Shown in pieces: positions 25,604-35,248 of a stretch of DNA of 64,000 nt. The translations under genes and the position numbers were made by a program. The stretch covers positions 558,001 to 622,000 of the forward strand of contig NZ_JAVFWO010000002.1 in NCBI RefSeq assembly GCF_031085295.1, read 5' to 3'. Every line of letters starts with the position of its first letter. Position 1 is the first letter of the stretch. Source of the stretch: Microbacterium psychrotolerans. GTDB taxonomy: Bacteria > Actinomycetota > Actinomycetes > Actinomycetales > Microbacteriaceae. Under the pieces are notes generated by a model that was not told the origin of the DNA, made no database searches, and saw only the letters and a list, made by a program, of their open reading frames with translations.

Positions 25604-27328
25604 GTGGCGACATCCACTCCCGTCCGGCATGCATGGCGCGCGCTGACCGGACTCCTCGCGATCACCGCGATCCTGTTCGGCATCAACGCGCTCGGCGTGT
25701 ACGTGTTCGGTCAGAGCTCCTGGACCCCCGCCCTCGCGCTCGACCTGCAGGGCGGCACCCAGATCGTCCTCGAGGCGCAGACCGAGGACGGTGCAGACCC
25801 GTCGGCTGAGCAGATGCAGCAGGCCGTGACGATCATCCGTCAGCGCGTCGACGCCTCCGGCGTCGGCGAGGCCGAGGTCACGACCCAGGCCGGCAACCAG
25901 ATCGTCGTCCAGATCCCCGGCCAGGCCGACGAGGAGACGCGCAACCGCATCGAGGCGTCCGCGCAGCTCCAGCTTCGTGCGGTGCTCTACGCCGGCGACC
26001 CGGCCACCGAGTTCGTGGGAGACGACGGCAACGCCACGCCGTACCCGACCCCGGACCCGACGCTGCAGGCGACGCCGACGACCTCGCCGACCAACGGCAG
26101 CGACACGGCGTGGATCACCCCCGCCCTGCAGGCCGAGTTCCTCGCGTACGACTGCACGGATCCGGCCAACGATCCCGCGAACGCGCCGGCCGACGAGCCG
26201 CTCATCACGTGTGACGCCGACGGCTCGGTGAAGTACATCCTCGGCCCGGTCGAACTCGACGGCTCGTCGATCGACGACGCGACGTTCGGCCTGCAGCAGA
26301 ACAACAACCAGTGGGCCGTCAACCTCCAGTTCGACGCGGACGGCACCACGACCTTCGGCGAGATCAGCCAGCGCCTCTACGGTGCGCAGGCGCCTCTCAA
26401 CCAGTTCGCCTTCGTCCTCGACGGCTACGTGCTGTCTGCTCCGTCGATGAACGGCGTGATCCTCGACGGCAAGCCGAGCATCACGGGCAGCTTCACGCAG
26501 GAGAGCGCGAAGGTCCTCGCCGACCAGCTGAAGTACGGCGCACTTCCGCTGAGCTTCACGGTCGAGAGCTCGAACTCGATCTCGGCCACGCTCGGATCGC
26601 AGCAGCTGCAGATCGGCCTCATCGCGGGTCTCATCGGCCTCCTGCTGGTCGCGATCTACTCGCTCATCGTGTACCGCGCGCTGGGCTTCATCATCATCGC
26701 GTCGCTGGCGGTGATGGCGGTGCTGACCTACGTCACGCTGTGCATCCTCGCCTGGCGCATGGGCTTCCGCCTGTCGCTCGCCGGTGTCGCCGGCCTGATC
26801 GTGACGATCGGCTTCACGGCCGACTCGTTCATCGTGTACTTCGAGCGCATCCGAGACGAGCTGCGAGACGGCAAGTCCATCACCGGAGCGGTGGAGGACG
26901 GCTGGGGCCGCGCGAAGCGGACGATCTACATCTCGAAGTCGATCAACATCCTGGCCGCCGTCGTGCTGTACGTCCTCGCGGATTCGACGGTCAAGGGCTT
27001 CGCCTTCACGCTCGGCCTGACGACTGCGATCGACGTCCTGATCTTCATCCTGTTCACGCACCCGGTGCTGCAGCTGCTGGCACGCACACGGTTCTTCGGG
27101 TCGGGGCACCCGCTGTCCGGACTCGACCCGACGGCGCTGGGCGCGGTCTACCGCGGCCGCGCGCAGTTCCGCGAACCGGTGGTCGCCAACGGCGCTGCGG
27201 GCCGTCGCAACGCGAAGTCGCGCGCCGAAGCCGTCCGCCGCCAGACGATCGCCGAGCGGAAGCAGGCCGAACTGGCCGCCGCCGACAACGCGAAACCCGG
27301 CACGACCGTCAAGGAGGGAGACGACTGA
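25604..27328 (+). CDS. secD: Protein translocase subunit SecD
   Basis: A 574-aa RND-type protein that with SecF uses the proton gradient to pull exported proteins. One helix near the N-terminus (ALTGLLAITAILFGINALGV), then ALDLQGGTQIVLEA, a large external P1 domain, and five helices from about residue 330. The external domain holds a Pro/Thr-rich insert (PYPTPDPTLQATPTTSP) not needed for the fold. The tail after 500 is long, basic and cytoplasmic. Its TGA overlaps the secF ATG. Confidence 0.96.
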   Translation: MATSTPVRHAWRALTGLLAITAILFGINALGVYVFGQSSWTPALALDLQGGTQIVLEAQTEDGADPSAEQMQQAVTIIRQRVDASGVGEAEVTTQAGNQIVVQIPGQADEETRNRIEASAQLQLRAVLYAGDPATEFVGDDGNATPYPTPDPTLQATPTTSPTNGSDTAWITPALQAEFLAYDCTDPANDPANAPADEPLITCDADGSVKYILGPVELDGSSIDDATFGLQQNNNQWAVNLQFDADGTTTFGEISQRLYGAQAPLNQFAFVLDGYVLSAPSMNGVILDGKPSITGSFTQESAKVLADQLKYGALPLSFTVESSNSISATLGSQQLQIGLIAGLIGLLLVAIYSLIVYRALGFIIIASLAVMAVLTYVTLCILAWRMGFRLSLAGVAGLIVTIGFTADSFIVYFERIRDELRDGKSITGAVEDGWGRAKRTIYISKSINILAAVVLYVLADSTVKGFAFTLGLTTAIDVLIFILFTHPVLQLLARTRFFGSGHPLSGLDPTALGAVYRGRAQFREPVVANGAAGRRNAKSRAEAVRRQTIAERKQAELAAADNAKPGTTVKEGDD

Positions 27329-28320
27329 TGCGCTCCATGAGCCAGCTCGGCAACGACCTCTACACGGGCAAGACGTCCTTCCCCTTCGTCGGCCGCCGCC
27401 GCCTGTGGTTCCTCATCGCCGCCATCCTCGTGATCGGCTCGGCGCTGGTCCCGCTGTTCCGTCCGATCCAGTTCTCGATCGAGTTCACGGGCGGATCCCA
27501 GTTCACCGTCAGCGGTGTGGCGTCGCCCGTCGATCAGTCGCTCGCGACCGACGCCGTCCTGTCCGTTGTGCCCGAAGCGACGACGAAGGTCGTCACGATC
27601 GGCGAGGACGCCGTGCGCGTCCAGACCGATCAGGTGACGGATGCCGAGAGCCGCGAGATCTCTGCGGCCCTCGCCGAGGCGTACGACGTGCCCGAGAGCG
27701 AGGTCAGCTACGCGTTCATCGGTCCCAGCTGGGGCGCCGATGTCACGCGAACGTCGCTGTGGGGCCTCGCGATCTTCCTCGCCCTGACGTTCATCATCCT
27801 GGCGCTGTACTTCCGCACCTGGAAGATGTCGGTCTCGGCCATCATCGGCCTGGTCGACGTGCTCGTCATCACGATCGGCGTCTACGCCCTGTTCGGCTTC
27901 GAGATCTCGCCCGCGGCCGTCATCGGCTTCCTGACGATCCTCTCGTACGCCCTGTACGACACGACGGTCGTGTTCGACAAGATCAGGGAGAACACCAGCG
28001 AGGACGGCGAGGTCTCCGGGCGCACGTTCGGCGAGTCCGTCAACCTCGCGGTGAACCAGACCCTCGTGCGCTCGATCAACACGACGATCGTCGCGATCCT
28101 GCCGACCGGTGCGATCCTGTTCATCGGTCTCATCTGGGCGGGCGCGCAGACGCTCACCGACCTGTCGCTGTCGATCTTCGTGGGAACGATCGTGGCCGCG
28201 TACTCGACCATCTTCGTCGCGGCGCCGCTGTACTCGCTGCTGCGTGAGAACGAGCCGGCCATCAAGACGCGCGACACGCGCGTCGTGGCGGCGCGGGAGC
28301 TGGCCGGGACTCCGGTCTGA
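27328..28320 (+). CDS. secF: Protein translocase subunit SecF
   Basis: A 330-aa partner of SecD with six helices. IEFTGGSQFTV is the family signature after helix 1, and ALYDTTVVFDKIRENT lies in the loop after helix 4. ATGA overlap with secD. In this window it is followed directly by rel, with the lipoprotein and apt genes found in mycobacteria missing. Confidence 0.96.
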   Translation: MRSMSQLGNDLYTGKTSFPFVGRRRLWFLIAAILVIGSALVPLFRPIQFSIEFTGGSQFTVSGVASPVDQSLATDAVLSVVPEATTKVVTIGEDAVRVQTDQVTDAESREISAALAEAYDVPESEVSYAFIGPSWGADVTRTSLWGLAIFLALTFIILALYFRTWKMSVSAIIGLVDVLVITIGVYALFGFEISPAAVIGFLTILSYALYDTTVVFDKIRENTSEDGEVSGRTFGESVNLAVNQTLVRSINTTIVAILPTGAILFIGLIWAGAQTLTDLSLSIFVGTIVAAYSTIFVAAPLYSLLRENEPAIKTRDTRVVAARELAGTPV

Positions 28321-28338
28321 GGCCTCGTCGCTCGGGCG

Positions 28339-28344
28339 TAGGAT
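28339..28344 (+). promoter_or_regulatory. Candidate -10 of the rel promoter
   Basis: TAGGAT, about 30 bases before the rel ATG, with a purine-rich ribosome site (GGAGGGGAGGGG) in the short leader. Confidence 0.45.
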
Positions 28345-28374
28345 TGTGAGGTCCGGCGGAGGGGAGGGGATCGA

Positions 28375-30624
28375 ATGACAGAGACCGTCCCCCCCGCCCA
28401 GTCCTCGTCGCTGCGGCGTCTGGTGCCGCGCATCTTCTCCCGCTCGGCGCGCCGCGACGACGTCGAGCAGCTCCTGCGGACGGTGCGCACGCACCACCCC
28501 AAGGGCGATCTGTCGATCGTCGAGCGCGCGTACTCCGTCGCCGAGAAGGCGCACAGCGGGCAGGCGCGCCAGAGCGGTGAGCCGTACATCACCCACCCCC
28601 TCGCCGTGGCGCAGATCCTCGCGGATCTGGGACTCGGTCCCCGGGCCATCGCCGCCGCACTTCTCCACGACACCGTCGAGGACACCGACTACTCCCTCGA
28701 GACGCTCACGAGCGAGTTCGGCGACGAGGTCGCCATGCTCGTCGACGGCGTGACCAAGCTCGACAAGGTCAAGTACGGCGAGAGCGCCCAGGCCGAGACG
28801 GTCCGCAAGATGATCGTCGCGATGTCGCGCGACATCCGCGTGCTCCTCATCAAGCTGGCCGACCGCCTGCACAACGCGCGCACGTGGGGATTCGTCCCAC
28901 CCGAGAAGGCACGCAAGAAGGCCACCGAGACCCTCGAGATCTACGCACCCCTCGCGCATCGACTCGGCATCCAGGCGATCAAGTCCGAGCTCGAGGACCT
29001 CTCGTTCGCGGTGCTGCATCCCAAGCTGTACGCCGAGATCGACAGTCTGGTGAAGCAGCGCACCCCGCAGCGCGAGCAGTACGTGCAGAACGTCATCGAC
29101 GCCGTCGACAGTGACCTTCGGGAGCTGCGGATCCGCGGTCGCGTGATGGGCCGGCCGAAGCAGCTCTACTCGGTCTACCAGAAGATGGTGGTGCGCGGCC
29201 GCGAGTTCGACGACATCTACGACCTCATCGGCATCCGCGTGCTCGTCGGCAGCGTACGCGACTGCTACGCCGTGCTCGGCGCGATCCACGCACGCTGGAC
29301 ACCGCTTCCGGGACGCTTCAAGGACTACATCGCGACGCCGAAGTTCAACCTCTACCAGTCGCTGCACACCACGGTCATCGGACCCGGCGGCCGCACCGTC
29401 GAGATCCAGATCCGCACGCACGAGATGCACCAGCAGGCGGAGTACGGCGTCGCCGCGCACTGGAAGTACAAAGAGCAGATGAACGGCGGCAAGACGGACT
29501 CCAAGTCCCTCGACACCGACATGGCCTGGCTCGCCCACATCTCCGACTGGCAGGCCGAAACCGCAGACCCGGGCGAGTTCCTCGATTCGCTGCGCTTCGA
29601 GATCGGCGCCAAAGAGGTCTACGTCTTCACGCCGAAGGGCCGCGTGATCGGCCTTCCGGCGGGCGCGACTCCCGTCGACTTCGCCTACGCGGTGCACACC
29701 GAGGTGGGCCACCGCACGATGGGTGCGAAGGTCAACGGCCGACTCGTGCCGCTCGAGTCCGAGCTCAAGAGCGGCGACGTCGTCGAGGTGTTCACCTCGA
29801 AGAACCCGGATGCCGGCCCGAGCCAAGACTGGCTCGGCTTCGTCCGGAGCACCCGCGCGCGCAACAAGATCCGCGGCTGGTTCACGAAGGAGCGCCGCGA
29901 GGAGGCGATCGAGCAGGGCAAGGAGTCGATCGCGCGCGCGATGCGCCGGCAGAACCTGCCCCTGCAGCGGCTGATGAGCCAGGACTCGTTCACCGAGGTC
30001 GCCCACCTGCTGCGCTACGAGGACGTCTCGGCGCTGTACGCGGCGGTCGGCGAAGGTCACGTCTCGACCCAGTCCGTGATCGAGAAGGTCACCGCGCTCG
30101 TCGCCGCCAACGACACGACGACAGGTCCGATCGACCTTCCGGTCGTCGGACGGACGCGCGCACCGCGCGGCGGCGACTCGGGGATCCTCGTACGCGGCGC
30201 CCCCGACATCCTGGTCAAGCTCGCGAAGTGCTGTACCCCCGTGCCGGGCGACGAGGTCGTCGGCTTCGTGACGCGCGGCAGCGGCGTGTCGGTGCACCGT
30301 ACGGACTGCACCAACGTCAAGTCCCTCATGGACGACCCGGAGCGCATGATCGAGGTCGAGTGGGCTCCGACGACGAAGAGCGTGTTCCTCGTGCAGATCC
30401 AGGTCGAGGCGCTCGACCGCTCGGGCCTGTTGAGCGATGTCACCCGCGTGCTCAGCGAGCACCACGTGAACATCCTCTCGGCGACGGTCTCGACCTCGAA
30501 CGATCGCCTGGCGCTCAGCCGCTTCGTCTTCGAGATGGGCGACATCGTCCACCTCGACCGCGTCCTCAACGCCGTGCGGCGCATCGACGCGGTCTACGAC
30601 GTGTACCGCGTCACATCCTCCTGA
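28375..30624 (+). CDS. rel: Bifunctional (p)ppGpp synthetase/hydrolase (Rel)
   Basis: Stringent-response enzyme of 749 aa. The HD hydrolase domain (about 50-200) has [10 protein letters not shown] and [10 protein letters not shown] intact; the synthetase domain (about 240-350) has [19 protein letters not shown] and [16 protein letters not shown]. The RFKD signature (RXKD type) marks bifunctional Rel rather than synthetase-only RelA. TGS ([16 protein letters not shown]), a Cys-containing zinc-finger region ([17 protein letters not shown]) and a C-terminal ACT domain follow. Its 3' end overlaps the convergent AbiEi-like gene by 31 bases. Confidence 0.97.
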   Translation: MTETVPPAQSSSLRRLVPRIFSRSARRDDVEQLLRTVRTHHPKGDLSIVERAYSVAEKAHSGQARQSGEPYITHPLAVAQILADLGLGPRAIAAALLHDTVEDTDYSLETLTSEFGDEVAMLVDGVTKLDKVKYGESAQAETVRKMIVAMSRDIRVLLIKLADRLHNARTWGFVPPEKARKKATETLEIYAPLAHRLGIQAIKSELEDLSFAVLHPKLYAEIDSLVKQRTPQREQYVQNVIDAVDSDLRELRIRGRVMGRPKQLYSVYQKMVVRGREFDDIYDLIGIRVLVGSVRDCYAVLGAIHARWTPLPGRFKDYIATPKFNLYQSLHTTVIGPGGRTVEIQIRTHEMHQQAEYGVAAHWKYKEQMNGGKTDSKSLDTDMAWLAHISDWQAETADPGEFLDSLRFEIGAKEVYVFTPKGRVIGLPAGATPVDFAYAVHTEVGHRTMGAKVNGRLVPLESELKSGDVVEVFTSKNPDAGPSQDWLGFVRSTRARNKIRGWFTKERREEAIEQGKESIARAMRRQNLPLQRLMSQDSFTEVAHLLRYEDVSALYAAVGEGHVSTQSVIEKVTALVAANDTTTGPIDLPVVGRTRAPRGGDSGILVRGAPDILVKLAKCCTPVPGDEVVGFVTRGSGVSVHRTDCTNVKSLMDDPERMIEVEWAPTTKSVFLVQIQVEALDRSGLLSDVTRVLSEHHVNILSATVSTSNDRLALSRFVFEMGDIVHLDRVLNAVRRIDAVYDVYRVTSS

Positions 30625-31160
30625 CGCATGGAGGTCATCTCGCGCAGGCAGGCGAGGGCCGCGTGCTTGTGGGGGAGCGTGCCCGCCTCGAGCCGCGCGA
30701 TCGCGCGGGTCGCGGCATCCGGATCCGCGCCTGCCAGCAGGCGCGCGGCCCGCGTATGCACGGCGTCGCCCACGCGGGCGAGGTCCGCGAGCGTGCGTTC
30801 GGGGGTCGTCACGTGCACGCCTCCGATCAGGTGCAGGTCCTCGGAAGCGACGGCGAGATCGCGGTAGACGAGCTGCCGATCGGGGACGACGTGGAGGCGG
30901 CGCGACACGGCACGCTGCACGGTGTGGCGGGCGGGCGGCGCCGGGAGTGCGCCGTGGATCCACGCCGCGGTCAGGTGCGTGGCCGCCAGGGTGTCTCCGA
31001 GCGTGCGCGCCAGCGAGCCGGCGCGGAGGGCCGGCGTCTCCACCGCATCGGCGGGCATGTAGGCATCGCCCAGCGACACCAGGTGCCCGTCGAGGCAGGC
31101 GGCGGTCAACTCGGCGTTCGAGAGCCGGTCATCCGTGAAGTAGAGGAAGGGCGATCCCAC
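30594..31160 (-). CDS. AbiEi-like protein (type IV antitoxin fold), solitary
   Basis: A 188-aa protein resembling the C-terminal AbiEi antitoxin domain: [14 protein letters not shown], then [20 protein letters not shown]. No nucleotidyltransferase toxin (AbiEii) is adjacent. GTG 31160 is preferred because CAGACT lies 6 bases before it and the protein then starts [16 protein letters not shown] 31178 is the alternative. It overlaps the end of rel tail to tail, so transcription of one could affect the other. Function unknown. Confidence 0.65.
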   Translation of the reverse strand: MGSPFLYFTDDRLSNAELTAACLDGHLVSLGDAYMPADAVETPALRAGSLARTLGDTLAATHLTAAWIHGALPAPPARHTVQRAVSRRLHVVPDRQLVYRDLAVASEDLHLIGGVHVTTPERTLADLARVGDAVHTRAARLLAGADPDAATRAIARLEAGTLPHKHAALACLREMTSMRQEDVTRYTS

Positions 31161-31235
31161 GTCCGAAGTCTGCCGCACCGGCGCAGCACGACGGATGCCG
31201 CAGCCGGCCTCCTGTGGACAACCCTGGCGCCGAGA

Positions 31236-31269
31236 ACGTCACGCCCCGAACGACGTCACGTCCCGAACG
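31236..31269. repeat. Tandem 17-base repeat downstream of the DUF349 gene
   Basis: Two copies (31236-31252 and 31253-31269) differing at one base, ACGTCACG-C/T-CCCGAACG. It lies 6 bases past the DUF349 stop. Confidence 0.6.
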
Positions 31270-31274
31270 ACGGC

Positions 31275-33026
31275 TCAGCCCCCGAGCGCCTTGAGCCACG
31301 TGCGCCGCGCCTCGAGCGCGTCGGTCGCGTTCGCGATCGCCCGCTTGTCGCCCGACTTCTTGGCCGCCTCGAGCTCGTCCTCCAGCTTGCGGATCGCATC
31401 CGTCAGCTGGCGGGTCATGTCGTTCGCGCGCGCCTTCTGCTCCGGGTCGTTGCGCTTCCAGTCGGCCTCTTCGCGCGAGCGCAGGGCGTTCTCGATGCGG
31501 CGCAGCTCGTCGTCGAGCGAGCGCTCGGTATCGCGCGGGAAGATCCGGCCGACCTCGTCCCAGCGCCGTTGCACGGCCGTCAGGGTCGCACGCGCCTTCG
31601 CGATGTCGCGTTCGTCGGCGACGACCCTGGCCTCCTCGAGTAGCGCCCGCTTCTGCTCGATCTTCTCGCGGGAGGCCTCGAGGTCAGCGGTCTCGCGCTC
31701 GATCCGGGCACCGTACAGCGCATCGCCGGCCGCCTTGAACCGGGCCCACAGGGCGTCGTCCACCTTCTTGCCGGCACGACCGGCGGTCTTCCACTCGTCG
31801 AGCAGCTCGCGGTAGGCGGGGATGCCGTCCTCGCCCTTCGGCGCGAGGGCCTCGGCCCGCTCGACCAAGCGGGTCTTGCGGTCGCGGACGCCCTTGTGCG
31901 CCTCGTCCAGCTCCGCGTAGAACGCGCGACGGTGCTTGTCCACCGTGGCCCGGGCGTCACGGAATCGCTTCCACAGCTGCTGAGCGGTCGACTTGGGCAG
32001 TCGCGGTCCGTTCTGCTGCTGCGCCTGCCACTGGTCGAAGAGCGCGTTGAGCTCGGTGGTGGCCTGCTTCCACTGCACCGTGCGCGGGTCGCGGGCGGCC
32101 AGCGCCTCGGCCTTCTCGACGAGCTCGGTGCGCGCCTTGACGGCGTCGTCGACGGCCTCTCTCGCGGCGACGGCCTCGGTCTCGGACTCGGCGGCGAGGG
32201 TCTTGGTGAGCGCTGCAACGCGGGCGACGAGGCTCGCGAGATCGCCGACGGCCGCGGCATCCTGGAGCTTGCCGTTGATGGTGCGCGCGGTCGAGCGCAG
32301 GTCGGAGGCCGATGCCCCGCCACGGCGGTGGCGCACTTCGAGGAGCGTCACCTCGCTCGCCAGGTCGTTGTACTTGCGCTCGAAGTAGGCGAGCGCCTCT
32401 TCGGCAGAGCCGTCGGGGTACTGTCCCACGACCCGCCACCCATCGGCCTCGCGGACCGAGACGGTGCCGTCGTCGTCGACACGACCCCAGGGCTCACCGG
32501 CAGCCGCGGCAACGGCCGACGGGGCTGTCTCGACGACGACCTCGACGACCTCCACCTCGGTCACGCCGGACTCGTCCACGACCTCGACGACGTCCACCTC
32601 GACGACCTCGACATCGACGACCTCAGGCTCGCCTTCGGCGGCGTCGTCGCCGGCTGCGGGCGTCTCGTCCGCGTCCGATCCCTCGGCTGCGGCGGGCTCC
32701 TCCACCTCGGCGGGCTCCACCGCATCAGCCACCTCAGCCGGCTCCACCGCATCAGCCGATGCCTCGGTGGCGGCGGGCTCCTCGACCTCAGCCGGCTCCA
32801 ACGCGTGAGCGGGTTCCTCGGCCTCGGCGGGCTCGCCGGCGGAGGCCGGGTCCTCGACGTCTGTCGGAGCCGCCTCGACGTCTCCGTCGGCGGGGGCTGC
32901 GGCATCCGCGTTGTCCGCCGTCTCGGCGTCGTTCGCGGTGGCCGGGTTCTCGTTGTCGGCGCCGTCGGGGAGCTCGGTGGCGTCGGTCTCGGGCTGGGAG
33001 TCTGCTGCGGCAGTCACGGGATGCAC
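31275..33026 (-). CDS. DUF349 repeat protein
   Basis: A 583-aa protein with an acidic, Ala/Glu/Pro/Val-rich N-terminal third (about 1-170, no predicted fold), then WGRVDDDGTVSVREADGWR, and an all-helical C-terminal two thirds built of DUF349 repeats (for example LWKRFRDARATVDKHRR and LWARFKAAGDALYGARI). Actinobacterial homologues sit next to rel as here; function is unknown, though DUF349 proteins are often nucleic-acid or stress linked. The ATG at 33026 follows GATGAGG at short distance. Confidence 0.9.
   Translation of the reverse strand: MHPVTAAADSQPETDATELPDGADNENPATANDAETADNADAAAPADGDVEAAPTDVEDPASAGEPAEAEEPAHALEPAEVEEPAATEASADAVEPAEVADAVEPAEVEEPAAAEGSDADETPAAGDDAAEGEPEVVDVEVVEVDVVEVVDESGVTEVEVVEVVVETAPSAVAAAAGEPWGRVDDDGTVSVREADGWRVVGQYPDGSAEEALAYFERKYNDLASEVTLLEVRHRRGGASASDLRSTARTINGKLQDAAAVGDLASLVARVAALTKTLAAESETEAVAAREAVDDAVKARTELVEKAEALAARDPRTVQWKQATTELNALFDQWQAQQQNGPRLPKSTAQQLWKRFRDARATVDKHRRAFYAELDEAHKGVRDRKTRLVERAEALAPKGEDGIPAYRELLDEWKTAGRAGKKVDDALWARFKAAGDALYGARIERETADLEASREKIEQKRALLEEARVVADERDIAKARATLTAVQRRWDEVGRIFPRDTERSLDDELRRIENALRSREEADWKRNDPEQKARANDMTRQLTDAIRKLEDELEAAKKSGDKRAIANATDALEARRTWLKALGG
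32705..32758. repeat. Tandem 27-base repeat inside the DUF349 gene
   Basis: Two copies (32705-32731, 32732-32758) encode ADAVEPAEV twice; related partial units flank them. It is a likely site of length variation between strains. Confidence 0.7.
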
Positions 33027-33125
33027 CTCATCGCGGCTCGCGCCGTCTGTAGGGAGTAGGACGGCTCACAGCCTAGTACGGCGAACGCCTCGCCTCCGAT
33101 GCCGTTGCGGCTCGGGAGGGGGATG

Positions 33126-33434
33126 TCAGGGGGTCGGTGCCGGAGTCCCGCTCGGCTCCGGCGTCGTGGTGGGCGAGGGGGTCGGCTCCGGCGTCGTCAC
33201 CGAGGGCGTCGGGGTCGACGAGGGCGATGGAGCCGGGGCACCCGGACCGGCCACGAAGTACACCGTCTGCGCCCCGATGAGACCGAGGACGATGACACCG
33301 CCGACGATGCCGGCGATCAGGTTGTCCCGGGTGCGGCGGCGTGCCTGCCCGTCGTGGAACTGGCGTCGCGCCTCGTACAGACGCGTGCGCTCCCGCGCAG
33401 CCCGCGCATCGCGGTTCTTTCCACCGGTCGCCAC
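33126..33434 (-). CDS. Small membrane protein resembling the anchor of membrane cyclophilin PpiB
   Basis: A 102-aa protein: basic N-terminus (KNRDARAARERTRLYEARR, RRRTRDNL), one helix (IAGIVGGVIVLGLIGAQTVY), then FVAGPG and a Pro/Thr/Ser tail to the end. This is how actinobacterial membrane-anchored peptidyl-prolyl isomerases begin, and ppiB lies next to rel in mycobacteria, but no cyclophilin domain follows. It is either a stand-alone paralogue or a product of domain loss. The GTG start follows GAGGAGG. Confidence 0.75.
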   Translation of the reverse strand: MATGGKNRDARAARERTRLYEARRQFHDGQARRRTRDNLIAGIVGGVIVLGLIGAQTVYFVAGPGAPAPSPSSTPTPSVTTPEPTPSPTTTPEPSGTPAPTP

Positions 33435-33622
33435 GTGACCTCCTCGTTCACCTTGTCTCGGGCGCTTCGCCCTGCCCGCTCGACCCGCGTGGCGCCGAGG
33501 AAGTCCTCGTCGCTGCCGGCCATGCGGCGCGTGCGTCCGGGACGGCGCCCGGGCGGGTTGATCCTACGGGGCCGCAGGACGGCGGCCAAAACCGCCACCG
33601 ATCCGGTGTCGCGGGCGCGGGA

Positions 33623-33628
33623 TAGCCT
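33623..33628 (+). promoter_or_regulatory. -10 element of rarA
   Basis: TAGCCT, 6 bases before GTG 33635; predicted leaderless start. It lies in the 200-base divergent region shared with the small membrane protein gene, where I see nothing else. Confidence 0.45.
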
Positions 33629-33634
33629 GGTGGG

Positions 33635-35008
33635 GTGACTGGTCCCACCGCGCTCTTCCAGGGGCTGACGCCCCTCGCGGTGCGCATGCGTCCGACCTCG
33701 CTCGACGAGGTCGCGGGGCAGTCGCACCTGCTGCGGCCGGGCTCCCCCCTCGTGACGCTCGCGAATCCCGAGGCCGCCGCCCGCGCCGCGACGTCGGTGA
33801 TCCTCTGGGGCCCCCCGGGAACCGGCAAGACCACGCTCGCGCAGGCCATCGCACGCTCGTCGGGCCGGCGCTTCGTCGAGTTGTCCGCGGTCACCGCCGG
33901 CGTGCGCGACGTGCGCGAGGTCATGCAGGAGGCGCTCACCCAGCGCGATCTCTATGGGCAGTCCACGATCCTGTTCCTCGACGAGATCCATCGCTTCACC
34001 AAGGCCCAGCAGGATGCGCTGCTCCCGGGCGTCGAGAACGGCTGGGTCGTCCTCATCGCCGCGACCACCGAGAATCCGTCGTTCTCGATCATCTCGCCGC
34101 TGCTGTCGCGCTCGCTCCTGCTCACGCTCAAGCCGTTGACCGATGACGACCTGCGCATGCTCGTGGACCGGGCGGTCGCCGATCCCCGGGGCCTGTCGGG
34201 CGCCGTCGCGCTCGACGACGAGGCGCGCGACGCGCTCGTCCGCCTGGCCTCGGGCGACGCCCGCCGGGCACTGACGGCGCTCGAGGCCGCGGCTTCGCTC
34301 GCCGTTCCCACTCAAGACGAGGACGACGACGAGGCGGGTGAAGACGGGGAGGACGCAACGGCGGAGGTCCCCATGATCACCCCGGAGCACGTCGCACAGG
34401 CCGTCGATCGCGCGCTGCTGCGCTACGACCGCCAGGGCGACGAGCACTACGACGTGATCAGCGCCTTCATCAAGTCCATCCGCGGGTCCGACGTGGATGC
34501 CGCGATGCACTATCTGGCGCGGATGATCGAGGCGGGGGAGGACCCGCGCTTCATCGCCCGGCGCCTCATCATCTCGGCCGCGGAAGACATCGGCCTGGCC
34601 GACCCTCAGGCTCTGCCGATAGCGGTGGCGGCAGCCGACGCGGTGCAGTTCATCGGAATGCCCGAGGGCCGCATCCCGCTGGCCGAGGCGACCGCCTACC
34701 TGGCGACGACCGCCAAGTCCAACGCCGCGTACCTCGCGATCAATGCCGCGATCGCCGACGTCCGCTCCGGCGGCTTCGGGCGCGTGCCGGTGCACCTGCG
34801 CGACGCGCACTACCCGGGTGCGAAGCGCCTCGGTCATGGCAAAGGGTATGTGTACCCGCACGACGCCGAGATCGGCATCGCCGCGCAGCAGTACCTGCCG
34901 GACGAGCTGCGCGGGCGCCGGTATTACGAGCCGAAGGCGCTCGGGGCCGAACGCGATGTGCAGGCGCGCCTCGAGAAGATCCGCCGCATCCTCGACGGCG
35001 AGCGATGA
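33635..35008 (+). CDS. rarA: Replication-associated recombination protein A (RarA/MgsA), AAA+ ATPase
   Basis: A 457-aa clamp-loader-like ATPase acting at stalled replication forks. Walker A is [16 protein letters not shown], Walker [20 protein letters not shown], sensor 1 [12 protein letters not shown], followed by the tetramerisation and C-terminal domain ([38 protein letters not shown]). An acidic insert, [12 protein letters not shown], separates the two parts at about 230. Length is normal. It is followed by a long leader and rpsD. Confidence 0.95.
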   Translation: MTGPTALFQGLTPLAVRMRPTSLDEVAGQSHLLRPGSPLVTLANPEAAARAATSVILWGPPGTGKTTLAQAIARSSGRRFVELSAVTAGVRDVREVMQEALTQRDLYGQSTILFLDEIHRFTKAQQDALLPGVENGWVVLIAATTENPSFSIISPLLSRSLLLTLKPLTDDDLRMLVDRAVADPRGLSGAVALDDEARDALVRLASGDARRALTALEAAASLAVPTQDEDDDEAGEDGEDATAEVPMITPEHVAQAVDRALLRYDRQGDEHYDVISAFIKSIRGSDVDAAMHYLARMIEAGEDPRFIARRLIISAAEDIGLADPQALPIAVAAADAVQFIGMPEGRIPLAEATAYLATTAKSNAAYLAINAAIADVRSGGFGRVPVHLRDAHYPGAKRLGHGKGYVYPHDAEIGIAAQQYLPDELRGRRYYEPKALGAERDVQARLEKIRRILDGER

Positions 35009-35091
35009 TCACGATCCAAGCGGCGGATCGCCCCTGCGCAGCTGGTGCGGTCGCCGATGGGGCACCCATGAGGGCCGGGCGCCGGATCTGG

Positions 35092-35248
35092 TAAGGTTGG
35101 AGGGGCTCGAAACGCAGTTTTCGGGCATCCCCTCTCTTCCTCACCTACCTTCCGGCATGCCCCGGCGTGCAGTCCGGACAGGGCGAAGACAGGGCGATAC
35201 GTCCGCGGGCCGTGAAAGACACGGCCGCGTCATCGAAAGGAACACTTC
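35092..35248 (+). promoter_or_regulatory. rpsD promoter and structured 5' leader
   Basis: A -10-like TAAGGT (35092-35097) is followed by about 145 bases of leader. The clearest structure is a stem GGCCGTG/CACGGCC with loop AAAGA (35208-35226) shortly before the ribosome site AAAGGAA. S4 represses its own operon through leader RNA in other bacteria; the same is inferred here only from length and structure. Confidence 0.35.

Noticed and set aside
27148..30963. Minus-strand open frame of 1271 codons opposite secF and rel
   Set aside because: It is the shadow of high-GC codon bias in secDF and rel, which have clear motifs; the predicted protein is Arg/Asp/Val-rich without any domain.
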